A stretch of DNA of 64,000 nucleotides from Chloroflexota bacterium (GTDB lineage: Bacteria > Chloroflexota > Anaerolineae > Anaerolineales > Anaerolineaceae): the NCBI GenBank assembly GCA_021825925.1, contig JAKAFP010000007.1, forward strand, positions 1-64,000. Direction: 5' to 3'. The position numbers were made by a program, and so were the translations under genes. Below, piece by piece: positions 35,597 through 45,382 of the stretch; positions within the stretch are counted from its first letter, which is position 1, and every line of letters starts with the position of its first letter. Under the pieces are notes generated by a model. The model was given only the letters and a program-made list of their open reading frames with translations. It searched no databases and was not told where the DNA came from.

Positions 35597-36616
35597 GTGT
35601 TGAACCAGGTCTACTGCACTGTCAAAGATATTCTTGCTGATCAGGAAAAATTGGGTGTTGATAACGAAGATTCTGATCTGATGGGCAAGATCGAGGCGGC
35701 GAGCGATATTTTGTATCGAAAGCGGGATGCCTTTATTCCTGTATTTGCCACGTATAAGTTTGGCGCCAGAGCTGGCCAGGAAAATAAACCGCTAGAGATC
35801 AAGCCACTTCTTGAAGTCGTTTCGATCAAGGTGAATGGCGAAGAAATCACCGATTTTATGCTTAGACCTGTGAATCGCTTGTGGGAAAATGGCCCTTATA
35901 CCTCGGTCATTCGAGATGGATTATGGGGGAATGATGATGAAGTTGAAATTGAGGGCATCTGGGGTCTTTATTACCAATTGGAAGGTCTCGGGGTCAATGT
36001 GACTCAAACTTCTGCTTCCGTGGCCACTCTCGAAGTTGAAAACGGGGCTTTGTTGAGCCCTGGCATGGTGATCAAGATCGAGGATGAACAGGAATATGTG
36101 TCTGCCGGTGCCGGTGGACCCGACAGCCCTGCTGCCATCGCAGCCACTTCAAAAGTAAATATGACTGATGGAATTGCCCTCGAGGATGAAGTAATCACTG
36201 TTGATGATGGAACAGAGTTCTTCACCGGTGAAGTCCTTCAAATTGGCCTTGAGGACCTTTATGTCCTGAAGATTGGCGGCAATGATCTCTCGGTGATCCG
36301 CGGATGGAACCGGACACAAAAGGCCGAGCATGCCAATAATGCAGATATCAGGGTATATCGCTCCTTCGCAGTGGTGCGCGGCGCCAATGGAACCACGGCT
36401 GCAGCTCACGATGACAAGGAAGTCAGCAGATATCGGGTGCCGAAGATCCTCAATTATTTGTGCCGTGAAATCGCCTGGTTGATGAAAAGCAAGGCAGCCA
36501 GTGGCTTTACAGGCATCACCGGTGATTCTGAGATGGGATCCGGACGCTTTTACAGCGAATTCCCACCCAATCAGATCGCTGAAGTGTTGAATTTGTTCAA
36601 GATTCCGAGGTTTTAG
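35597..36616 (+). CDS. head-tail connector-like protein
   Basis: 339 aa from the GTG at 35597. The upstream in-frame ATG (35585) overlaps the GGAGG that serves as ribosome site 5 bases before GTG. The first 120 residues (VYCTVKDILADQEKLG...) and the last 60 (RVPKILNYLCREIAW) look like the helical parts of a gp6-type connector/adaptor. Between them sits a beta-rich insertion of about 150 residues, which is unusual. The stop overlaps the GTG of the next gene. Confidence 0.6.
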   Translation: MLNQVYCTVKDILADQEKLGVDNEDSDLMGKIEAASDILYRKRDAFIPVFATYKFGARAGQENKPLEIKPLLEVVSIKVNGEEITDFMLRPVNRLWENGPYTSVIRDGLWGNDDEVEIEGIWGLYYQLEGLGVNVTQTSASVATLEVENGALLSPGMVIKIEDEQEYVSAGAGGPDSPAAIAATSKVNMTDGIALEDEVITVDDGTEFFTGEVLQIGLEDLYVLKIGGNDLSVIRGWNRTQKAEHANNADIRVYRSFAVVRGANGTTAAAHDDKEVSRYRVPKILNYLCREIAWLMKSKAASGFTGITGDSEMGSGRFYSEFPPNQIAEVLNLFKIPRF

Positions 36617-37251
36617 TGCCTGATGTGAAGGTTTACGGCGATATCGTCGTTGAAGGGCTCCAAGATGTAATTGACTCTCTTTCTTTGTTTGAGAAACAGA
36701 GAGTTAATGATTTTCTTGCCCCAGCGATGAGAAAAGCTGGTGCCTTGATCGTCAAAACCGAGAGATCGCTTATCCCTCAAGTATCTGGTGAAACAAGAGC
36801 TGGTATTCACACCAAAACCGCCATAGAAGGCATCGGCTGGCTGGTAACAGAGGTAAATCCATTCAAGGGTGGCAGCAATACATCCGGTTTTGTAGTGCGT
36901 TTTCTGGATTTTGGCGCAAAATGGAGCGGCCGCGGTGATGAAGTCACCACCTGGAGAGGTATTGAACGGGCAAGAAATGGCGAGAAAATCAAATCTCAAC
37001 GCAATGCAAAGCCCACCACCCGAAATTACTTTATTACCGGTCTGCAGGAATGGGCCCAAAGAAAACTCGGGCTTGGTGAGAAAGAGTCACTTCAGGCAGC
37101 GTTTGCCATGAGAAAGTCGATTATTCAAAAAGGTTTACCAGGGAATAAAAAGATTGTTGAAACTTCTATTGAAACCACTCGAGGCAAGGTTTTAGAACTC
37201 ATAGATCAGGCTGTTAATAAGATGCTCGAAGATTTTTTCCGTAGGAGATAG
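36616..37251 (+). CDS. gp10-like head-tail joining/tail completion protein
   Basis: 211 aa starting with GTG (TAGTG overlap with the preceding stop). GDIVVEGLQDVIDSLSLFE and AMRKAGALIVKTERSLIP resemble the HK97-gp10 family of minor tail or tail-completion proteins. The Arg/Lys-rich C-terminus is helical. The position between connector and tail terminator agrees. Confidence 0.6.
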   Translation: MPDVKVYGDIVVEGLQDVIDSLSLFEKQRVNDFLAPAMRKAGALIVKTERSLIPQVSGETRAGIHTKTAIEGIGWLVTEVNPFKGGSNTSGFVVRFLDFGAKWSGRGDEVTTWRGIERARNGEKIKSQRNAKPTTRNYFITGLQEWAQRKLGLGEKESLQAAFAMRKSIIQKGLPGNKKIVETSIETTRGKVLELIDQAVNKMLEDFFRRR

Positions 37252-37253
37252 GG

Positions 37254-37718
37254 ATGGCGAATCCATTGATTTGGGGTGTTGAAAGTTGGGGACCTGCTCT
37301 TGTGGCAAGGTGGAAAACCATTGTGGATAACCAAAAAGCATCCATGAAGGCTTTTGATTTCGACAAACTGCCATCAGCAATCAAAGAGGTTCCAACAGCG
37401 CTCTCAATGATCAGTGAACCGGTGGAGCTGAGCTATTCTGAAGGTGATTTTTGCCAGGCTGTTTGGAAAGGAAGAACGCAATTTTATCTGTCATTAAATC
37501 AGAATTTGGCCAGCTACAACTATGTTTATCCATTCTATCGGAAGATAACGGAGGCAGCAGCCGGAAAACTCACACTTGGAGGCAAGGTCGAATTGTTTAC
37601 GATCGGGCAGATAAGCCCCGCCTTGCTTACATGGGGCAGCGAGACTGAATATATGGGTTTGGTTGTTCCCTGGACGATCACTGAAGACATTTCCGGAAAA
37701 CTTACAGTAGGTGTATAG
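37254..37718 (+). CDS. putative tail terminator/minor tail protein
   Basis: 154 aa with no motif I can name. It has an aromatic-rich N-terminus (GVESWGPALVARW) and a beta-rich C-terminal half. It starts 2 bp after the gp10-like gene and precedes the tail tube gene, the usual place of the tail terminator protein. The assignment rests on position only. Confidence 0.45.
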   Translation: MANPLIWGVESWGPALVARWKTIVDNQKASMKAFDFDKLPSAIKEVPTALSMISEPVELSYSEGDFCQAVWKGRTQFYLSLNQNLASYNYVYPFYRKITEAAAGKLTLGGKVELFTIGQISPALLTWGSETEYMGLVVPWTITEDISGKLTVGV

Positions 37719-37775
37719 ATCGGTATTCAGCGCGTTTTGCGCATAAATTATTGAACTGATGTTTGGAGGTATGAA

Positions 37776-38780
37776 ATGGCGATTTTAGGGAAAGTACAAA
37801 TAGGTAAAGAGAACCCCGCAGCTCACGGCACACCGGTGGCTGCCACCAGAGTTTTGCGGACGGTGCAAAAACCACTGCCAGAGGACAGCAAACCGACGTC
37901 TCTCAAGCAAGATCTGGGATTGAATGTTGATGTGACCGACAACGTCATCCAGGGCAAGCTGGTTGAAGACACTCTGGTATTTGATCAGCTTACTTTTCAG
38001 ATACTCCCATTAATTTATTCGGCTCTGCTTAAGGGTGGCGTCACGCCAGTGGAACAAACCCCCGACCAGGACGATTATCTTTATGATCACACGCCTGATT
38101 TAGATGGATCTGATAACAACCTTGATTCTTACACACTCGAACGGGGAGACAGTCAGCAGGCTGTTGAAGAAGAATATATGATGTTCAAACGCTTCAAAAT
38201 GGGCGGTCAGGTGGACCAATCTGGCGGCGCCAGTTTCGTGAAAGGCGAAGCGGATTATTTTGCCCGTCAGAATACGAATACCACTTTCACACCAGGTCTT
38301 TCTGCATTGGCTGAAAAATATATGAGCGCCAAGTTGACCCAGATCTTCATTGACTCCACCTGGGCTAATGTTGGCGTAACTGAAAAAACCAACTTCTTGA
38401 AAGCATGGGATGTTGAGATCATAGGCGGCGCCAACCCGGATTTTAGCGGCGGGGAAAATGAAACCTTTGAAACCCATGAACAGGGACCCATCTCTCACAT
38501 GCTTGCCCTGACAATGAAACGCGGTGCTGCCACAGAAGCGTTGAGGGCAGCCAAAGGTGAGTATAGGGTGATCAGGCTGCAGACGAATGGGCCAGCCATT
38601 GGATCTGGCGAGAATCAGATGCATCAGCTCGATCTTGGCGGGTACATTGAAGAAGTGATTGCCATGGCGGAAGAGAACCAGGGTGTCAAGATGGATACGC
38701 TGGTGCTGCGCGGCATGCCTGACAAGCTCACCGGCAGAATGATCGAACCCAAAGTGGTCACAAATGTCGCGATGCTGTAA
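37776..38780 (+). CDS. phage tail tube protein
   Basis: 334 aa. The N-terminal GKVQIGKENPAAHGTPVAAT and the long beta-rich body with a conserved middle (KRFKMGGQVDQSGG) fit the tail tube family of siphoviruses with large tube proteins. A good GGAGG lies 7 bases before the ATG. It is followed by the tail assembly chaperone genes, as expected. Confidence 0.75.
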   Translation: MAILGKVQIGKENPAAHGTPVAATRVLRTVQKPLPEDSKPTSLKQDLGLNVDVTDNVIQGKLVEDTLVFDQLTFQILPLIYSALLKGGVTPVEQTPDQDDYLYDHTPDLDGSDNNLDSYTLERGDSQQAVEEEYMMFKRFKMGGQVDQSGGASFVKGEADYFARQNTNTTFTPGLSALAEKYMSAKLTQIFIDSTWANVGVTEKTNFLKAWDVEIIGGANPDFSGGENETFETHEQGPISHMLALTMKRGAATEALRAAKGEYRVIRLQTNGPAIGSGENQMHQLDLGGYIEEVIAMAEENQGVKMDTLVLRGMPDKLTGRMIEPKVVTNVAML

Positions 38781-38858
38781 TTTGAAACCATTTTTAATAA
38801 TGAAACCCATGCTCATCCGTTTCACGGTTTCGCTGGGTACGCAAGATAGAGCTGTACT

Positions 38859-39305
38859 ATGAAACTAATCATTCCAAAGATCGTTGAAAAGCTGAATTTG
38901 TCTGACTATGCCAAGGAATTTGGCGATCAGACAATGGATGTTTGGGTGAACCCCGATAAAGAGGTCGGTGAAATGCATGACCGAAACATCGAGAGAACCA
39001 ACTTGATCATCAATAAATTAATCGAGCTAAAAGCCGAAAGACAGTCAAAAGGTGAGAAATGGTTTGAGGATGTAGGAAAAGGTCTACAAGCTGAATTTCT
39101 CGCAAATCTCGAAGCGGCAGACAAAAAAGCCAAAGAATGGTATTCGATCATTTGGAGCCAGGGTGAAGATGAAACCAGGGTGACCATTGAAGAAGTTAGT
39201 AAATTGGCTGAAACTGCAAAGGAATCAGACCCGATGTTCTTCCGGTGGATTTGCGAGAAAACCATTGACATGATCGTTGCTCACAGGGTCAACAGAAAAA
39301 ACTGA
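38859..39305 (+). CDS. tail assembly chaperone, short form (G-like)
   Basis: 148 aa, acidic and helical, between tail tube and tape measure genes. This is the position of lambda gpG. The last codons before the stop are AGA AAA AAC, which place the slippery heptamer A AAA AAC in the correct register for a -1 shift. Most ribosomes would end here, while a minority continue into the T part. The short form coats the tape measure protein during tail assembly in known systems. Confidence 0.88.
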   Translation: MKLIIPKIVEKLNLSDYAKEFGDQTMDVWVNPDKEVGEMHDRNIERTNLIINKLIELKAERQSKGEKWFEDVGKGLQAEFLANLEAADKKAKEWYSIIWSQGEDETRVTIEEVSKLAETAKESDPMFFRWICEKTIDMIVAHRVNRKN

Positions 39306-39568
39306 TTGAGTCTGCCCTTCTCGAAATTGCCAGGGAAGGGCAGACCAGTAACCAATTAATGATCAATATTTTACAAGCCAGGGCAATCAACCAATTTTTT
39401 GGCGGCCTGGTGATCGCTCCAGAGGGTGATTTGTTGCAGGATGAAATTTTGGAAATTATCAATGGTTTGAACAACGATCTGCCTGCCATTCAAAAAGGTG
39501 TGAATAAGGTTGAAAGTGTTTTTGAAAAGTGGCGATCGGGCATGAATTACAAATCAAAAACCCGATAG
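38859..39568 (+). CDS. tail assembly chaperone, -1 frameshift product (GT-like)
   Basis: A predicted 236-aa fusion: residues 1-148 in the first frame, then a shift at 39296-39302 and 88 residues read from 39302 (LIESALLEIAREGQTSNQ onward) to the stop at 39566-39568. The downstream frame has no good start of its own at its 5' end and is exactly in -1 relation. In lambda-like tails the fusion recruits the tail tube protein. The sequence shows the heptamer, the 7-nt spacer and an 11-bp hairpin. Confidence 0.88.
39296..39345 (+). promoter_or_regulatory. programmed -1 ribosomal frameshift signal
   Basis: The heptamer A AAA AAC (39296-39302) directly precedes the zero-frame TGA. After 7 nt, GTCTGCCCTTC (39310-39320) pairs perfectly with GAAGGGCAGAC (39335-39345) over a 14-nt loop. 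Spacer and stem are in the range of known -1 frameshift stimulators. Confidence 0.92.
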
Positions 39569-39592
39569 ATAGGGATTGCAGCGAGGTAAAAG

Positions 39593-41308
39593 ATGGGCGG
39601 CAGCAACCACGACGTAAATATAACAATCAATACACTGAGCAAGACCGTTGGTACTAAAGACGCCAAAGCATCTATGCGATTGCTTGGGGATGAATTTAAA
39701 CGCGCTACAGGCCTGAGTCTCGGGTATGCTGGTGCTATTACCACCACGATCGCTGTCACTCAGAGGCTAATTGCTTACACTGATGCTGCACAAAAAAAAT
39801 ATGATGCTTATGTTTCTTCCATCGTTGCTGGAAGCAGAATCACAAGAGCAAGTCTTGAGGAAACGAGCCGACTTTTCCAAGTTGCAGATGATTATTTTGT
39901 CAAATCAGAAGATCTTGAAAAATCATTAATTATTGCGCGGAAAAATAATATTGACGTTTCCATCGAAGGTCTTCAAAGACTTTCAGACCAGTATATTGCT
40001 TCAGGCAACGATACAAAATTCCTAACTGACACATTCGGAAAGAACGGCGCAGAAATGGCAAAGCTTATGGAATTAAGCGGTGCCAAAATTCGCGCAGAAA
40101 TGGATGCAGTCAGTGAATCGCTAGTCGTGAATGCTAAGAAAGTTGCCATCACTTTCGCATATAAGCGGTCCCTTGATGCGTTGAATGATTCTCAGGATGC
40201 CTTTGCATACAATATTGCAATAGGGACGATGCCAGCAATTACAGCTTTGAATTCCACGATGGCTACATTTATTGAGATCATAAATGATTCTGGTGTTGTT
40301 GTGAATAGTTTGAATTGGATTATTACAAAAGCAACCGGTGCAATCATGTTTTGGGGGGATGTATTCAGTGGTGAAATCAGTAAGATTCCAGGAATCAGGC
40401 AAGAATTACTGGATCTACAGAATCAGTACACAACACTTACCGAAGAGCAAATGGCTGCCGCTCAAGAACAAATGGATTTGAACACACAATTGGGCAATTT
40501 GAAAATAATTATGGCTGGTGGTATAGGAAAAGAAATTGACAGTTACAAGGAAAAACTGAAGGAATTAATTGATAAAGGATATGAGTATTCTGGTCGAATA
40601 GCCGAACTTAATGCCTTGAAGTATCTAACCCCTGAACAAAAAGAAGAATTAGAGGAATTAAAGGCCAACCTCGATAAAAATAAAGAAGCTGCCAAGACAT
40701 TGGCTTTGGAACACGAAAAAGCCATGAAAAAGATGGCAATGGATATGATCATCGCTAAAGTATCAAGTGATGGCCTGACCACGAACGAGGTGACGAATAT
40801 TGGAAAAATCATGGTCGCCTGGGGGTTGTGGGATCAAAAAACTGCCGAAGTCGTTGACAGCGTGAATGGAATTAATTTAGATCAAGCGGATGCTGAGCTT
40901 AGTGGTGTTTTGGGAACCTTGGAAGGGATTATGAATTTGCCAAGGGAGGTCAAATTTACCGTTGAAACTGAATATGTTGAAAAAAGATACACCAATTATG
41001 TCACTGGAACAGGACCAAACAGTGCGGCTACAAGCGGTGTAGCTCAGCGCGAACTAATGCTTGATAAAGACTTAAACGGTAATGGAATCGTAGGTGCATA
41101 CACTGGCGGACTTGTAAAAGTTGGTGAAAAAGGTCCGGAGATTGTGCAATTGCCGAATAATTCTTATGTATATAACAATTCCCAAACTCAACAGATGTTG
41201 GGTGGCAACCAGGTTACCAATTACATAACTATCTCTGGTGCTGGTGACGCTCGATCTGTGGCCAGAGAAGTAATGCGCGAGATCAAGCTGCAGATGGGAG
41301 GCCATTAG
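39593..41308 (+). CDS. tail tape measure protein (short)
   Basis: 571 aa, mostly helical, following the frameshifted chaperone. GYAGAITTTIAVTQRLI (about residues 43-60) and TMPAITALNSTMATFI (about 211-226) are hydrophobic patches typical of tape measure proteins. The region 270-380 is a coiled coil, and the C-terminus has GGLVKVGEKGPEIVQLP, a frequent tape-measure end. The length predicts a short tail, roughly 85 nm at 1.5 angstrom per residue if the general rule holds. Confidence 0.85.
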   Translation: MGGSNHDVNITINTLSKTVGTKDAKASMRLLGDEFKRATGLSLGYAGAITTTIAVTQRLIAYTDAAQKKYDAYVSSIVAGSRITRASLEETSRLFQVADDYFVKSEDLEKSLIIARKNNIDVSIEGLQRLSDQYIASGNDTKFLTDTFGKNGAEMAKLMELSGAKIRAEMDAVSESLVVNAKKVAITFAYKRSLDALNDSQDAFAYNIAIGTMPAITALNSTMATFIEIINDSGVVVNSLNWIITKATGAIMFWGDVFSGEISKIPGIRQELLDLQNQYTTLTEEQMAAAQEQMDLNTQLGNLKIIMAGGIGKEIDSYKEKLKELIDKGYEYSGRIAELNALKYLTPEQKEELEELKANLDKNKEAAKTLALEHEKAMKKMAMDMIIAKVSSDGLTTNEVTNIGKIMVAWGLWDQKTAEVVDSVNGINLDQADAELSGVLGTLEGIMNLPREVKFTVETEYVEKRYTNYVTGTGPNSAATSGVAQRELMLDKDLNGNGIVGAYTGGLVKVGEKGPEIVQLPNNSYVYNNSQTQQMLGGNQVTNYITISGAGDARSVAREVMREIKLQMGGH

Positions 41309-41311
41309 TCC

Positions 41312-43318
41312 ATGACCGACAAGATTGATCTGCAGGTTACCCTGGATGGCGTTGATATCACCAGTAAAGTGGCACTGGATGACGGCGCTTTTGAGCATGT
41401 AAGTGCCATCAACGACGAGCTGGATACGCTCAGTGTGTTGATCAAGAACGGTGACGCTCTCGGGATCAACGGCTGGCAGGATATTAAGGTTTTGGATGGC
41501 AGTGAAGCTCTTTTTGGGGGTTACACACTAACCACCGGCATTGTACCTGCGTTGAATTTCTCAAAGAATAATTACCCGATCGGGGCGAGCGATTATGCCG
41601 CCTATCTTGAAAAGGTTTATGTTCAGGCAACTTTCTCAAACAAAACCGACAAAGAAATGCTGGCTGAGATCTTCGCCAGTACTGATGAGCTTCTGGGTTT
41701 TGACGGCAGTTCTTTCGTGACGGCTATTCGGAGCTTCCCCACGACCACATTCAACTTGTGGACTGTGAAGCGCGTGATCAGCTGGCTGGCCACACAGGCT
41801 GGGGCGTATTGGTATGTGGACGCAAATATGAAACTGCATTATTTTGCGAATGCGGAATTCAGGGCTCCATTCAATATTAATAAGGATGCCCTGGATGCTG
41901 ATAACGAGCGCTGCGAAAACTTCAGCCGGAATAATGATCATTCGAATGTTGTGAACCTGATCGAGCTGGTGGGAGGAAACACGCTCTCGGGTGATAAAAC
42001 CTTCAAGTTCACCAAAGCAGGATACAGCGCGGATCTGTGGTTGAACAAATTGCTTAAGCCGTGGGCTGCTGCCAACAAGATCGCCGTACGAAGGAATGAC
42101 GGCGGCGCCACCACCAACCTGGCGGTGAATCCATCCTTTGAAACCAATATCACAGACGGGTGGACGCAGAGCCAGGAAGGGACCGGCGCAGCATGGGCAC
42201 AGGATGCCACCAAGTATTCTGTGGGCACCAAATCTCTTAAGATCACGGCGGGGACAGGTAAAGCGAAATCATTAGGGGGAAATATTACCCTTGCCCCAGG
42301 CGAACCACTGAGCGCACAGGTGTTAGCCCACGTCGGCGTGTTGGCCATGACCAGCCTGGTGATCTACGATGTGACAGGCGCCGCCATTTTGGCAGAGACG
42401 GTCGGCCGCAAGGCTTCGAGTTGGGAAAGACTTACCGCCACCTATACGAACAACTCGGCAGCATCAATGACCGTGCGGGTTGAGCTGCGCAATAACGCCA
42501 CAGACTCCACCACTGCTTCCTGGTTTGATTGTGTTCAGGTTGAAAAACTAGCCTGGCCAACAGCCTACACAGACGGCACGCTCGGCACCGGCTACGCATG
42601 GACGGGAACAGCTCATAACAGCACCAGCACCCGCGTAAATATGCCCGTTTGGCGGACCTTGACGGTCAAAACCGGCAACAGTGACACGCTTGGATCCCGC
42701 GATGAAGTGCTTTATTACGAAAGCACAGGGCAGCTCACCCAGGAAACCAACTGGCCAACGATCGCAGACGCGATTGAAGTGGACGGCCAGGAAGCTACGC
42801 CAGTGCATGTGATCATGAAGAATTATGCCAGTTACCGTTTCTATGGAAACAGATGGTTCAAGGATGTGATCATTGACGAGAGTATCACCGATCCGATCAC
42901 TGCGAGGATCCGCTGCGCAACTGAGCTGGCCAAATATGCCTACCAAACAGCAGCGATCGGCTTTGATGTACGCAAACCTGGTCTGAAAGCTGGCCAAATC
43001 ATCAATGTGAACCTTCCCCACCGACAGACGACGGGCGATTTTATGATCATCAGAGTGGCCACAAAGATTGGTATCGGAAGACACATTTTGGCCCATGTTG
43101 AAGTAGGTGTGATGGACCCGAACCTGGTAGGACTGCTGCTGCAGTTGAAACAAAGTGCCAACTCAGGAAGCTCTGAGATCTTGGATGACGTGATCTTGCG
43201 GCGGGTGCTTGATTTTACAGATGAAGTGACGCTCGAGGATGACGGCATTGTGATCACCCGGACCAGCGCTCCGTATGTGTATGGCACCGGTAAGTGCGGT
43301 TATTCGACTTTTGCATAG
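41312..43318 (+). CDS. distal tail/baseplate hub protein with inserted carbohydrate-binding-like domain
   Basis: 668 aa. The N-terminal 260 residues and the region about 470-620 (ITARIRCATELAKYAYQ, KPGLKAGQIINVNLP) resemble a hub protein split in two. Between them, residues about 268-443 form a separate beta-sandwich. It opens with NLAVNPSFETNITDGW and contains SVGTKSLKITAG and SWFDCVQVE, a CBM_4_9-like pattern. The domain probably helps to bind envelope glycan at the tail tip. The gene starts 3 bp after the tape measure stop. Confidence 0.72.
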   Translation: MTDKIDLQVTLDGVDITSKVALDDGAFEHVSAINDELDTLSVLIKNGDALGINGWQDIKVLDGSEALFGGYTLTTGIVPALNFSKNNYPIGASDYAAYLEKVYVQATFSNKTDKEMLAEIFASTDELLGFDGSSFVTAIRSFPTTTFNLWTVKRVISWLATQAGAYWYVDANMKLHYFANAEFRAPFNINKDALDADNERCENFSRNNDHSNVVNLIELVGGNTLSGDKTFKFTKAGYSADLWLNKLLKPWAAANKIAVRRNDGGATTNLAVNPSFETNITDGWTQSQEGTGAAWAQDATKYSVGTKSLKITAGTGKAKSLGGNITLAPGEPLSAQVLAHVGVLAMTSLVIYDVTGAAILAETVGRKASSWERLTATYTNNSAASMTVRVELRNNATDSTTASWFDCVQVEKLAWPTAYTDGTLGTGYAWTGTAHNSTSTRVNMPVWRTLTVKTGNSDTLGSRDEVLYYESTGQLTQETNWPTIADAIEVDGQEATPVHVIMKNYASYRFYGNRWFKDVIIDESITDPITARIRCATELAKYAYQTAAIGFDVRKPGLKAGQIINVNLPHRQTTGDFMIIRVATKIGIGRHILAHVEVGVMDPNLVGLLLQLKQSANSGSSEILDDVILRRVLDFTDEVTLEDDGIVITRTSAPYVYGTGKCGYSTFA

Positions 43319-43326
43319 GAAGAGAC

Positions 43327-43866
43327 ATGAAGAATATCGGGTTTCAAGGCAGTGTAAGTCTCAAGGGATTGGTCCAAGTTCGAGCATTCACGGCTGGACT
43401 CGTTCCCTCGTTGATGGCAAAAGGCATGCAGCTTCGTGACGCCATGGCTGAGGCGGAAAAGCTTGACGGCCTACAGTATGTACATAAAACCCACAACCTG
43501 GTTACGACCGCAGGCAGGCAATTTCTGGCCAGGCGGTTAAGTGGAGAAGAAACGGTGGGAATAACCTATATGGCCATAGGAACAGGGACCACTGCGCCTG
43601 CCATTTCAGACACGCAACTTGGCTCTGAAAGCCTACGCAAAACACTAACCGAATGCTACCAGGGCGACGTATTAACCTATTCGTCGATCTTCTTGATTGC
43701 CAGTGAGTGCAGTTTTTTCATCCAGGAAGGCGGTTTATTTGGAGGCGCTGCAGCTACTGCAGTGGCCAACAGCGGGTCTCTCTTCTGCAGATTCTTGATA
43801 GGGGAAGACAACACTGTCAATCGTTTTGATCTCTCGATTCAACATACTACTGAAGTGAAAGCGTAG
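43327..43866 (+). CDS. phage tail protein (fibre/appendage-associated)
   Basis: 179 aa from the ATG at 43327 (GGAAGAG upstream). YMAIGTGTTAPAISDTQLG (about residues 78-96) is a motif often found in phage proteins encoded before tail fibres. The rest is beta-rich. It lies 8 bp after the hub gene in the tail-tip cluster. The exact role is unknown. Confidence 0.6.
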   Translation: MKNIGFQGSVSLKGLVQVRAFTAGLVPSLMAKGMQLRDAMAEAEKLDGLQYVHKTHNLVTTAGRQFLARRLSGEETVGITYMAIGTGTTAPAISDTQLGSESLRKTLTECYQGDVLTYSSIFLIASECSFFIQEGGLFGGAAATAVANSGSLFCRFLIGEDNTVNRFDLSIQHTTEVKA

Positions 43867-43873
43867 GTGAATT

Positions 43874-44536
43874 ATGGTCATTAGAACAGGTCAACCTTTT
43901 GAAGCAAATGAACATTTAGGACTTGCAGGTTGTAGTGACTCAACTGCTTCATTGCTCCTTTCTACCACCTATCAAGACCTTGTTACTGCTCCATCAATTG
44001 GATTGAGAAAGGTTAATCAAATCATTCTGACCAATGAAGATGCTTCTGTTTCCACTGATTTCTTTTTTAAGTTGGTTAGAAGTGGGGTTGATTACACTCC
44101 GATTCAGATAAACCTTTCTCCAAGCGAACGATTTTTGCTTGAATTTCCCTGGATATTAAAGACCACTGACATGATCCAATCTAAAGTGGCTGCGACATGT
44201 GTCGGTCATGCCAACGCCTCTTATATTCCATTTTTTGGTGGAAATGGTGTTGCCAATTTCACAGGGACAACCTGGACTGATATGCTTACAGCGGCCGGTG
44301 CCATAGATATTGGAGGAGTAGCAATCGTCAATACTGATGCAAGCACTCAAACGATCAGTATTCGGGAAATTAATGCATCTTCTACGGTTCTATGGGTATT
44401 ATCCAAAACTATGCCGCCTTTAAGCACATGGTTCATAGACCCAAAAATAAACCTGCCTACTGGCTATAAATTGCAAGTGAAACATGGAGCGGCATTAAAA
44501 ACAGGATCTGCTTTTGTCAGTTATTTTGATTTATAA
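43874..44536 (+). CDS. putative tail protein
   Basis: 220 aa, beta-rich with few charged residues and no named motif. It contains alternating Thr/Ser/Ile strands (for example TQTISIREINASSTVLWVLS) as in tail-tip or fibre proteins. It starts 7 bp after the preceding tail protein and is followed by another structural gene. The assignment is by position. Confidence 0.5.
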   Translation: MVIRTGQPFEANEHLGLAGCSDSTASLLLSTTYQDLVTAPSIGLRKVNQIILTNEDASVSTDFFFKLVRSGVDYTPIQINLSPSERFLLEFPWILKTTDMIQSKVAATCVGHANASYIPFFGGNGVANFTGTTWTDMLTAAGAIDIGGVAIVNTDASTQTISIREINASSTVLWVLSKTMPPLSTWFIDPKINLPTGYKLQVKHGAALKTGSAFVSYFDL

Positions 44537-44554
44537 GACCATTTGGAGGTTTCA

Positions 44555-45319
44555 GTGATCACAAATTATGACCTTTTATATTTTGATCGAAGGTGGCTGC
44601 TCTACGATTCGATAAAAAACATTCTTGATCATCCACGGATAACACGATTTATCAATGCGATCTATTCTGGCCTGCTTGATCTTGCAAGACATTTCAATAA
44701 AGTTGGTGAATTCATGATCATTCCGAAGGGGGTGACTATTGAAAACAAATGGACCGCCACAGGAACAGGGACTTCCATTTCTGTCCCTGTAAACTTGACT
44801 GCCGTTGGCAATGCCTATGTAATCGTTAGTGTTGCCGGATACACCAACTCAGCGTCAACTTATGGCTTTACGTCACCGGCTTTGAATGGTGTGGGCATGA
44901 CCACTCATGCATCACAATCAGCAGCCAATTATTCGAGAACATTAATAGCAGGAATCATCCCTGCCACCACAGGTTCCATGAACTTTACATGTTCAATATC
45001 CACCTCGATAACCTGGTATTGTACGGTTTACTTAGTGAGCGGGGTCAGTCAATCCAGCCCAATCGTAGCGGCTGGTACCGTTACTGGGGGTGCGAATCCG
45101 AGCATTGTTCTTAATTCAACAGCAATGGGAATGTCATTTGACTGTGTTTCAAATAACGCCACAGGTTATTCTCCTTCTGCAGGCCAAACAGTTGATAATG
45201 GCGCAGGAGGTCAGACTTTGGAAAGTCACCTCGCCACTACCACAAACACAATCACATTATCTTACACAGGAACGAGTGCATATACTGCACTAAGTGGAGT
45301 TACATTGAACCCCGGATAA
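44555..45319 (+). CDS. putative tail fibre/tip protein
   Basis: 254 aa from the GTG at 44555, which has GGAGG with proper spacing. A TTG at 44543 overlaps that ribosome site. The N-terminal 55 residues are helical, and the rest is a Ser/Thr/Gly-rich all-beta domain (WTATGTGTSISVPVNLT onward) resembling receptor-binding or jelly-roll fibre domains. It is the last structural gene before the endolysin. Confidence 0.55.
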   Translation: MITNYDLLYFDRRWLLYDSIKNILDHPRITRFINAIYSGLLDLARHFNKVGEFMIIPKGVTIENKWTATGTGTSISVPVNLTAVGNAYVIVSVAGYTNSASTYGFTSPALNGVGMTTHASQSAANYSRTLIAGIIPATTGSMNFTCSISTSITWYCTVYLVSGVSQSSPIVAAGTVTGGANPSIVLNSTAMGMSFDCVSNNATGYSPSAGQTVDNGAGGQTLESHLATTTNTITLSYTGTSAYTALSGVTLNPG

Positions 45320-45382
45320 TCAAATTTTTGTCGAGGGCTTGATTGCAACAAATTTGAACATTGGCTATCAGTAGAGGAAAAA

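Noticed and set aside
38100-38825. 241-aa open frame on the minus strand over the tail tube gene
   Set aside because: It is a shadow of the tail tube frame. The composition is Cys/His-rich without motif and it has no ribosome site.
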